A stretch of DNA of 8,716 bases from UBA12276 sp041476285 (GTDB taxonomy: Archaea > Micrarchaeota > Micrarchaeia > Micrarchaeales > Micrarchaeaceae), in contig JBGOTD010000032.1 of NCBI GenBank assembly GCA_041476285.1, positions 1 to 8,716 of the forward strand. The letters are read 5' to 3'. A program made the position numbers and the translations under genes. The notes below the pieces were generated by a model that saw only the letters and a list, made by a program, of their open reading frames with translations, was not told the origin of the DNA and made no database searches. Of this stretch, positions 1-4,600 are shown piece by piece. The number at the start of each line of letters is the position of its first letter. Position 1 is the stretch's first letter.

Positions 1-1214
1 TAGACGAAGCAATAGATTTCATGAGATATTACGCTAATGAAATGGAATCAAACAAGGGCTATTCAAGAAAAACGCACTCAGATTCAAGTTCAAAGAGCGT
101 TGAATCTGGATTCCAAGGAGCACCATCAGAAGCAGAGAAAGTAACAATAACAATGAAGCCATATGGGGTGTTTGGGGTTATTGCACCCTTCAATTTTCCA
201 ATATCTATATCAATAGGGATGAGTACGGGGGCCATTATAACAGGCAATACCGTTGTCTTCAAGCCATCTTCCACAGACAACATGACAATGCTTACAGGAC
301 TTAAAATATATGAACTCTTCAGGGACGCTGGACTTCCTAACGGCGTATTCAATTACATAACTGGTCCTGGTTCTGTGGTTGGTGACGAACTAGTAACTAA
401 CGATGAAGTTGCGGGTATAGCATTTACCGGATCACGAACTACAGGGATGTCAATGATGTCCAAGTGCTTCAGTATGGGAAAACAGAAAGTCTTCATAGTA
501 GAGATGGGAGGCAAAAATCCGGCAATAGTTTCAAAGACTGCAGAAATAGATAAAGCTGCGTCCGGAGTTGTGAGTGCCGCATTCGGATTTGCCGGGCAGA
601 AATGCAGTGCACTCTCAAGGGTTTACGTGCACGAATCAATAAAGGAGCAATTCATAAGCAAGCTAGTGAGCAGGACAAGAGAGCTAAAGATAGGCAACCC
701 TTTGAGCAAGGGTGTCTACATAGGACCGCTTATAAGCGAAACTGCTTTTAGAAGATACGGCGAGATGGTGGGAAAAGCAAAGACTTCTGGCAGAATACTA
801 TATGGTGGAGATATAGTGAAAACTGGAATTGTAAATGGTTTCTACGTAGAACCGACAATAGTGGAGGCAAGACACGATAGCGAGCTTGTCCAAAAGGAAC
901 TTTTCCTTCCTATATTAACGATAGAAAGTTTTACAAATCTTGATGAAGCAATAAAGCTTGCAAACGACACTGAATATGGACTTACTGCCGGCTTGTACAG
1001 CAGTAGCGGCAAGGAAATAAAGAAGTTCAAGGAAAACATACAGGCAGGTGTTGTGTACGTCAACAGAGAAATCAGCGCAACCACCGGTGCAATGGTAGGC
1101 GTCCATACTTTTGTTGGATGGAAAAATAGCACACTAACTGGCAAGGGCACCGGAAGCAAATTCTACCTTCAGCAATTCATGCGGGAACAGAGCCTCTCAA
1201 TCACCGGCAAATAA
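1..1214 (+). CDS. 1-pyrroline-5-carboxylate dehydrogenase-type aldehyde dehydrogenase (5' partial)
   Basis: NAD(P)-dependent aldehyde dehydrogenase, probably oxidising glutamate-gamma-semialdehyde (from 1-pyrroline-5-carboxylate) to glutamate in proline breakdown. The reading frame is open from base 3 with no start in view; about 403 residues are visible, so roughly 120-130 N-terminal residues are likely missing compared with the 510-540 residue family. Seen in order: the substrate/cofactor segment GVIAPFNFP, the nucleotide-binding FTGSRTTG, the general-base segment EMGGK, and the catalytic cysteine in GQKCSA (codon 603-605). The segment AFGFAGQKCSA and the C-terminal ATTGAMVG...GWK...TGKGTG...REQS pattern resemble the RocA/PruA branch rather than generic aldehyde dehydrogenases. 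The usual E-x-F-G-P appears as ELFLP, which I recall as common in archaeal members. The next gene follows 5 nt after the TAA, suggesting an operon. The aldehyde dehydrogenase fold is certain; the P5C substrate is inferred from sequence pattern. Confidence 0.85.
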   Translation, partial: DEAIDFMRYYANEMESNKGYSRKTHSDSSSKSVESGFQGAPSEAEKVTITMKPYGVFGVIAPFNFPISISIGMSTGAIITGNTVVFKPSSTDNMTMLTGLKIYELFRDAGLPNGVFNYITGPGSVVGDELVTNDEVAGIAFTGSRTTGMSMMSKCFSMGKQKVFIVEMGGKNPAIVSKTAEIDKAASGVVSAAFGFAGQKCSALSRVYVHESIKEQFISKLVSRTRELKIGNPLSKGVYIGPLISETAFRRYGEMVGKAKTSGRILYGGDIVKTGIVNGFYVEPTIVEARHDSELVQKELFLPILTIESFTNLDEAIKLANDTEYGLTAGLYSSSGKEIKKFKENIQAGVVYVNREISATTGAMVGVHTFVGWKNSTLTGKGTGSKFYLQQFMREQSLSITGK

Positions 1215-1219
1215 TAGGT

Positions 1220-1633
1220 GTGCATCTGCTAAAATTTCTTTATAAGATGCAGAAATATAGAAAAATACCAATATGGATAAACGGGAAAAGGTTCGACGCG
1301 CTCATTGCAGACACGCTGATAAAACGAATGATCGGCCTGATGTTTAGGAAAAGACTGGAGAAAAATCAATGCATGCTGTTTACTTTCTTCAGCGAGGGAT
1401 ACCAAAGCATCTGGATGTACAACATGCGTTTTGCAATAGATGTTGTATGGGCTAGCAGTGCACTAAAAATTGTAGATATAAAGGAAAATATGCAACCATG
1501 CAGCTCTATCTCTAAATGCAGGGCATACATACCAAAAGCGAGGGCAAAGTACGTGATAGAATTCAACAGCGGTGCCGTGAAAAACAGCAAGATAAAAGAG
1601 AGCTCAAAGATAAAGTTCAATCTCAGAGCATGA
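1220..1633 (+). CDS. DUF192 family protein
   Basis: Small protein of the DUF192 family (PF02643), whose biochemical role is not established. The pattern A-D-T-x4-R-x-x-GLM-x-R at residues 30-44, then CMLFTF, IWMYNM, ID-V-W and the closing V-I-E-F-N-S-G, follows the family order closely. Many members carry a signal peptide or lipobox; none is visible here, so a cytoplasmic location is more likely. The start is uncertain. GTG at 1220 lies 5 nt after the upstream stop and gives 137 residues; the in-frame ATG at 1247 gives 128 residues beginning MQKYRKIP, enough for the whole domain, and no convincing ribosome binding site separates the two. The gene is on the same strand as the aldehyde dehydrogenase and probably cotranscribed with it. 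Its 3' end overlaps the convergent membrane protein gene by 11 bp. Confidence 0.8.
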   Translation: MHLLKFLYKMQKYRKIPIWINGKRFDALIADTLIKRMIGLMFRKRLEKNQCMLFTFFSEGYQSIWMYNMRFAIDVVWASSALKIVDIKENMQPCSSISKCRAYIPKARAKYVIEFNSGAVKNSKIKESSKIKFNLRA

Positions 1634-2009
1634 ACCATTTCTTTACATACTTTCTTGTAAGGTAGTAAATCATTACAAGGCCGATTACAAAGCCCAGTAT
1701 GTCAAGCAACGCTATGCTCAATACAAGGAATCCGGCTATTACCATGTTAAGCCACCATCCCCATCTCTCGCCTGACCATGCTCCATACGCGGAAAAAAGC
1801 AGAATCACGCCACATATAAGGAGCAACGTGCCTCCAAATCCGGCTATAATCCCTATTATGCTGCCTAAACCTAACAGGTGTACTGCGCTAAATGCCGCTA
1901 CACCAAGCAATACAAAAAAAGCTCCAAGTACCTCTAATATTGAAATTATCAGGACGCCCAGTGGCCTATCTCCCTTTCTTATATTTACATACCTACGCCT
2001 TCTAGCCAC
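1623..2009 (-). CDS. Small integral membrane protein, about four hydrophobic segments
   Basis: Unrecognised 128-residue membrane protein. The N-terminus is strongly basic (RRRR within the first six residues, then RKGDRPLG), followed by hydrophobic segments at about residues 17-41, 46-74, 85-101 and 103-118, and a basic C-terminus (RKYVKKW). By the positive-inside rule both ends probably face the cytoplasm. The entry motif R-P-L-G-V before the first segment recurs in many small archaeal and bacterial membrane proteins of unknown function. The start chosen is GTG at 2009-2007 because an AGAGGT element (2022-2017) sits 7 nt upstream, one of the few Shine-Dalgarno-like sites in the window. The gene lies downstream of the two-repeat protein gene on the same strand, with an oligo-T run between them, and overlaps the DUF192 gene tail to tail. 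No function is proposed. Confidence 0.75.
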   Translation of the reverse strand: MARRRRYVNIRKGDRPLGVLIISILEVLGAFFVLLGVAAFSAVHLLGLGSIIGIIAGFGGTLLLICGVILLFSAYGAWSGERWGWWLNMVIAGFLVLSIALLDILGFVIGLVMIYYLTRKYVKKWFML

Positions 2010-2033
2010 CAGAACAACCTCTAATCATTAATT

Positions 2034-2041
2034 AAAAAAAA
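2034..2041 (-). terminator. Oligo-T run, candidate archaeal terminator
   Basis: Eight consecutive T on the minus strand, starting 26 nt after the stop of the two-repeat protein gene. Archaeal RNA polymerase commonly terminates at such U-rich tracts without a hairpin. The tract continues into TTAATTAA, which could also form part of the AT-rich promoter of the membrane protein gene just downstream, so the two roles may overlap. Confidence 0.45.
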
Positions 2042-2066
2042 TAGGAAGAAAAAGTAAATCAAATAA

Positions 2067-2300
2067 TTATCTTCTTCCCCTTCTGTTCATTTTTGCCCTT
2101 GCTACATATCCACTTTTGTCTACGAAGTAAAGGAATCCTGTATCTCTTTTTACTTTTTCACTTCCAACCTTTCCCTTTCTGCCTCTTGAATTCGTCTTCA
2201 TTGGAGTTTTCCATACGAATCCGTCCTTACCTAAGAAGTAAAGGTATCCATCTTCTCGGCTTATCTTTTCAGAGCCTATTCTTTCTGCCATATAGTTCAC
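2067..2300 (-). CDS. Small basic protein of two tandem repeats (GSEK...YLYF...KDG-V)
   Basis: Unrecognised short protein, 74 residues from ATG 2291 or 77 from GTG 2300. It consists almost entirely of two copies of one unit of about 33-37 residues. The shared pattern is (I/V)GSEK(I/V)xR(E/D)xG(Y/F)LYF(L/V)xKxG(F/Y)V followed by a basic segment with a Met. The first copy ends in a linker rich in Arg and Lys, and the protein ends in NRRGRR. The high charge, aromatic beta-strand-like YLYF core and basic tails suggest a small beta-rich protein that could bind nucleic acid, which is inference only. I recall similar YLYF-x-DKDGYV repeats in other small archaeal proteins but cannot name a family with a known role. 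A TATA-like element inside a perfect 6-bp inverted repeat (2319-2336) lies at the right distance for a leaderless or nearly leaderless transcript starting near 2300, leaving the choice between GTG and ATG open. Confidence 0.72.
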   Translation of the reverse strand: MNYMAERIGSEKISREDGYLYFLGKDGFVWKTPMKTNSRGRKGKVGSEKVKRDTGFLYFVDKSGYVARAKMNRRGRR

Positions 2301-2318
2301 CGATTCTATTATCTCTGA

Positions 2319-2336
2319 ATAGGTTTAAATACCTAT
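2319..2336 (-). promoter_or_regulatory. TATA-like element inside a 6-bp inverted repeat
   Basis: ATAGGT (2319-2324) and ACCTAT (2331-2336) are perfect inverted arms around TTAAAT. On the minus strand the centre reads ATTTAAA, a TATA-box-like core located about 25-27 nt before the likely start of transcription of the two-repeat protein at about 2300. A dyad overlapping a TATA box is the usual geometry of an archaeal repressor or autoregulator operator; that role is inferred. Confidence 0.5.
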
Positions 2337-2369
2337 CGTCGATATACCGTCAGTAACGTAAATTTTATC

Positions 2370-2383
2370 AGATATAAATATCT
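2370..2383. repeat. Palindromic AT-rich element (AGATAT-AA-ATATCT)
   Basis: Six-base inverted arms separated by AA, with a TATAAATA core at 2373-2380 on the plus strand. It lies midway between the divergent starts of the two-repeat protein and the PAC2 gene. It could be an extra TATA box, an operator or chance AT-rich symmetry. An initiation site 25 nt downstream would fall near 2400, about 90 nt before the PAC2 start. Confidence 0.35.
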
Positions 2384-2450
2384 CGTTAAACCATGTATTG
2401 CATGCCCAAGATTTATGCACCAAAAACCTTCGTACTCGACATTCTAATGC

Positions 2451-2457
2451 TTATAAA
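2451..2457 (+). promoter_or_regulatory. TATA box of the PAC2 gene
   Basis: TTATAAA preceded by a purine-poor GC step, centred about 35 nt before ATG 2489. Initiation about 25 nt downstream of the centre would fall near 2480, giving a leader of about 10 nt or less. No Shine-Dalgarno match precedes the ATG, in keeping with leaderless or short-leader initiation. Confidence 0.55.
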
Positions 2458-2488
2458 CCTTTCCAACTAAAAGGGTATAAGTGAGTTG

Positions 2489-3226
2489 ATGATCGAAATA
2501 AAAATGTTCAAAGACGTAAATTTCAAAGGTTATACTTTTATAGAGGGATTTCCAGGTGCAGGACTCGTCGGTCCGATGACCATAAGCTACATAATAGACA
2601 AGCTCCAGATGAAATATGCTGGCTATCTTGAAGGCGAGAACTTCCCTCCACTTGTATCAATACACAAGAACGAGCCAATGCCTCCAATAAGGGTATATTT
2701 TACAGAGAAGGAGAAGATTGTAACGATATTTGCAGAGTTTGCAATAACGATAGACCTGGTTTCTGAGCTCAGCAATGTGGTATACGACTTCATAAAGAAG
2801 AACAACATAACAGACGTATACTCTATAGGCGGGATACCTGCACAGAACGAAAACGACAAAACCCCGTTCGTGATAGCATCAAACTCCACCATATCGAAGA
2901 ACGCCCAGGCGATCGGTCTTAAGCCGGTAACTGAGGGTGTGGCAACGGGGGTGAGTGCACTTCTTCTTGTGAAATCAACAAACGACAAAATAAACGATAC
3001 GAACATAATGGTCCCAGTACAGCAAAACATAATAGATCCGATTTATGCCGAGATAGCAATAGACAGCCTCAACAAATTAATGAGCCTTAACATAGATGTA
3101 ACGGAGCTGGATAAGGAGGCAAAGGCCGTCGAGGCAAAAATAAGGGAGCTTATTAACAAGCACAAGGAATCGCACGAAAACTACAAAAAAACGGTAGACA
3201 GCACAGGACCTTCAATGTATGCTTGA
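2489..3226 (+). CDS. PAC2 family protein (archaeal proteasome assembly chaperone/activator homologue)
   Basis: Cytoplasmic PAC2-domain protein (PF09754) of 245 residues, normal length for the archaeal family. The glycine-rich signature GFPGAGLVG is at residues 20-28, followed by a second conserved core around YSIGGIPAQ (about 111-119) and GVATGVSALLL (about 151-161). The last 45 residues are charged and helical, likely coiled coil, and the protein ends Met-Tyr-Ala. That fits the HbYX (hydrophobic-Tyr-any) C-terminal motif by which archaeal PbaB/PAN-type partners dock on the proteasome alpha ring, so proteasome binding is a reasonable inference. The start is taken at ATG 2489; an in-frame TTG lies immediately before it but has no added support. 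The gene has its own TATA box and is followed after 2 nt by tRNA-Leu. Confidence 0.88.
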   Translation: MIEIKMFKDVNFKGYTFIEGFPGAGLVGPMTISYIIDKLQMKYAGYLEGENFPPLVSIHKNEPMPPIRVYFTEKEKIVTIFAEFAITIDLVSELSNVVYDFIKKNNITDVYSIGGIPAQNENDKTPFVIASNSTISKNAQAIGLKPVTEGVATGVSALLLVKSTNDKINDTNIMVPVQQNIIDPIYAEIAIDSLNKLMSLNIDVTELDKEAKAVEAKIRELINKHKESHENYKKTVDSTGPSMYA

Positions 3227-3228
3227 TT

Positions 3229-3337
3229 GCAGGGGTTGCGGAGTCCGGTCCGGCAAGAAGCTATGCCACGGAAAATCGCGCAGGACTTAAGATCCTGTGG
3301 TCTAGCACCTTCGTGAGTTCAAATCTCACCCCCTGCA
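3229..3337 (+). tRNA. tRNA-Leu (anticodon UAA) with a D-loop insertion
   Basis: The cloverleaf is readable by hand: acceptor GCAGGGG (3229-3235) with CCCCTGC (3330-3336) and discriminator A3337; D stem GCG (3238-3240) with CGC (3277-3279); anticodon stem CAGGA (3281-3285) with TCCTG (3293-3297); loop CTTAAGA giving anticodon TAA; a long class II variable arm (3298-3312, GGT pairing ACC); and T arm GTGAG-TTCAAAT-CTCAC (3313-3329). No CCA is encoded. The D-loop is 36 nt (3241-3276), well over twice normal. Removing 21 nt leaves an 88-nt tRNA with a normal Leu D-loop, so a small intron is likely. The gene starts 2 nt after the PAC2 stop with no TATA-like element at the right distance, so it may be cut from a PAC2 transcript. 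Confidence 0.93.
3251..3271 (+). other. Putative 21-nt intron in the tRNA-Leu D-loop
   Basis: The segment folds into a hairpin with GGC (3252-3254) pairing GCC (3265-3267). TCCG at 3244-3247, or its direct repeat at 3249-3252, can pair with CGGA (3269-3272), resembling a relaxed bulge-helix-bulge cut by the archaeal splicing endonuclease. Excision here would restore A14, G18-G19 and A21 in a D-loop reading TCCGGTC then AAAA. Because TCCGG is directly repeated, the exact splice sites are ambiguous by a few nucleotides. Confidence 0.55.
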
Positions 3338-3369
3338 CATTATGACAATCATCTAGGCGAAGGCAAACG

Positions 3370-3379
3370 CATATATATG
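3370..3379 (+). promoter_or_regulatory. Palindromic TATA box upstream of the 131-residue gene
   Basis: CATATATATG is a perfect 10-bp palindrome and a strong archaeal TATA-like element. Initiation about 25 nt downstream would fall near 3400, giving a leader of about 10 nt before ATG 3411. It lies about 33 nt after the tRNA, so this gene probably has its own transcript. Confidence 0.5.
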
Positions 3380-3410
3380 TGATAATGGTTAGGTATTATA
3401 GGCGATATTC

Positions 3411-3806
3411 ATGGCCGGAAGACACAAAACTATTCTTCCTGATGTAATGAAGCAAGCGGATGCGCTTACACGCGAAATACAAGCCAACACAATAAACAGC
3501 CCAAAGGGAAGGGTCGCTTTTGAGGGCCTTATGAGTCTGGTTGACGTAACAACATCAAAGTACCCCGGAACCATTCATGTTCTTGTGGCAAGGATAAAGA
3601 AGAATATGCGCCAGCCTGAAGATTACGAAAAACTTCATTTCCTATTGCGAGAAAGTCTAAATACTATGGATAACAGACAACATAGTGCATTGCTAAAAGA
3701 AAAAGGACCTACGAATACCATGGATGCAGTCGAGAAAACCATCGAGACGGAGCAAGGCAACAACTGGGAATGGAAGCAGGGCAGGAGCTATCCACACGAT
3801 GCATAG
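3411..3806 (+). CDS. Hypothetical protein, 131 residues, soluble and helical
   Basis: Not recognised. The product is hydrophilic with no signal peptide or membrane segment. The first 70 residues look alpha-helical (DVMKQADALTREIQ; a helix around GRVAFEGLMSLVDV; a basic HVLVARIKKNMR), followed by a charged helix around YEKLHFLLRESLNTM. The last 35 residues are polar and probably disordered (an ETEQGNNWEWKQGRS stretch). No catalytic motif, metal-binding pattern or repeat is visible. ATG 3411 is the only reasonable start and sits about 10 nt after the predicted transcription start set by the CATATATATG element. There is no Shine-Dalgarno match. It is followed after 71 nt by another unrecognised gene on the same strand with its own AT-rich element. 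It is probably real because of its promoter geometry and use of a full open frame between known genes. Confidence 0.6.
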   Translation: MAGRHKTILPDVMKQADALTREIQANTINSPKGRVAFEGLMSLVDVTTSKYPGTIHVLVARIKKNMRQPEDYEKLHFLLRESLNTMDNRQHSALLKEKGPTNTMDAVEKTIETEQGNNWEWKQGRSYPHDA

Positions 3807-3877
3807 TGACAAAATAGCAGGATAAATCACCAAATATTAAGGATCTAATTTGACAAGCAAGCCTTTGGGCGCTTAAT

Positions 3878-4450
3878 ATGGGACTTTTCAAAAATATGGG
3901 GAAATCTCTGAACGGTAGAATTGAGAGCAGCGCAGAAAAGGAAGCCAGAATTATTCAGAAAATGATTAATCTGGCAACAAACCCTAACGCAAGTTGGAAA
4001 GATCTTGACAGGCTGGTTACATCATCACAGATTCCAATCTCGCAGGACAACTTTCAGAAAATGCTGCCAGTTTTTATAGAAGTTGCAGATAATAAAAATA
4101 CCGAGGAGATGACACTTAACAGGCTTGTCCGTCTTGGAATTGAAAACTATCATGATGATTTACTATTTTTTATAGCATCAAACCCTAACGCAAGCAATAG
4201 TATTTTTGATGAAATACTCAATTATATCGATGCAAATAACGGCATAAATCATTTTTCAAAAGTACTAGACCTAAGTTCAAGCGGCTACAGCGCAAAATTA
4301 ACCGTAAATTCAAGCGCCTACCATGAAATCACAAAAGACACGATTCTTAGGCACCAAAATACAAATGAATCTATGGTAGACAGGCTGCAAACGTACATAA
4401 AGGAGATAGACCCTGATAACTGTTTAGGACTGCTGCGTGATAATCAATAA
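3878..4450 (+). CDS. Hypothetical repeat protein with degenerate LRV/HEAT-like Asn motifs
   Basis: Unrecognised soluble protein of 190 residues. After a short basic N-terminus it contains several copies of a loose unit hA-x-N-x-N-(A/T)-x4-h-x-x-L: residues 31-47 (LATNPNASWKDLDRLV), 69-87 (VADNKNTEEMTLNRLVRLG), 99-117 (IASNPNAS...ILNYI) and a weaker copy at about 157-174 (LRHQNTNESMVDRLQTYI). The NPN-x-S/T turn followed by a leucine-spaced helix resembles leucine-rich-repeat-variant and HEAT-like scaffolds, which usually mediate protein binding; that is inference. The NPNAS codons of copies 1 and 3 are in an identical 16-nt DNA string. No signal peptide or membrane segment is seen. ATG 3878 is the first start, with AAATATTA at about 3832-3839 as a possible TATA element. 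A perfect 9-bp hairpin follows 5 nt after the stop. Confidence 0.62.
   Translation: MGLFKNMGKSLNGRIESSAEKEARIIQKMINLATNPNASWKDLDRLVTSSQIPISQDNFQKMLPVFIEVADNKNTEEMTLNRLVRLGIENYHDDLLFFIASNPNASNSIFDEILNYIDANNGINHFSKVLDLSSSGYSAKLTVNSSAYHEITKDTILRHQNTNESMVDRLQTYIKEIDPDNCLGLLRDNQ
3978..4194 (+). repeat. 16-nt exact direct repeat inside the Asn-motif protein gene
   Basis: CAAACCCTAACGCAAG occurs at 3978-3993 and 4179-4194, in the same reading frame, encoding the NPNAS turn of repeat units 1 and 3. The flanking sequence has diverged. The listed span runs from the first copy to the second. Confidence 0.8.
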
Positions 4451-4455
4451 TATCA

Positions 4456-4476
4456 TTTATGCAGATACTGCATAAA
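4456..4476 (+). repeat. Perfect 9-bp hairpin just after the Asn-motif protein gene
   Basis: TTTATGCAG (4456-4464) and CTGCATAAA (4468-4476) are exact inverted repeats around an ATA loop, 5 nt after the TAA stop. No T-run follows, so it is not a standard intrinsic terminator. It may stabilise or process the mRNA 3' end, or be a protein-binding dyad for the downstream promoter region. Confidence 0.6.
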
Positions 4477-4573
4477 GGGCAAAAGCTATTTAAATTCTAA
4501 ATATATTATCTTACTCTAGCTCTTCTCCGAGCATAAATGTTAATATTAAGTATGTTTAATATCTATTGCAGGC

Positions 4574-4580
4574 TATTTAT
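4574..4580 (+). promoter_or_regulatory. TATA box of the geranylgeranyl reductase-rpoK operon
   Basis: TATTTAT is centred 24 nt before ATG 4601, close to the spacing expected for a leaderless archaeal transcript; no Shine-Dalgarno sequence precedes the ATG. The spacer 4451-4600 also holds CTATTTAAATT (4484-4494) and the palindrome TTAATATTAA (4540-4549), which could give alternative longer transcripts. Confidence 0.5.
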
Positions 4581-4600
4581 CTGAAAATACAGTGTTCTAA

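Noticed and set aside
1233..1244. TTTCTTTATAAG as a promoter inside the start of the DUF192 gene
   Set aside because: Initiation about 25 nt downstream would start after both plausible start codons of that gene, so it does not explain its expression.
2093..2356. 87-codon open frame on the plus strand
   Set aside because: It is antisense to the two-repeat protein gene, and its own internal repetition only mirrors that gene's repeats.
2402..2470. 22-codon frame MPKIYAPK... upstream of PAC2 as an annotated gene
   Set aside because: It is too short to support alone and contains the PAC2 TATA box; it is noted only as a possibility under the dyad-rich region.
3313..3410. tRNA 3' end as an integration (att) site for the downstream unrecognised genes
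   Set aside because: No second copy of the tRNA 3' sequence, integrase or mobile-element gene is visible downstream.
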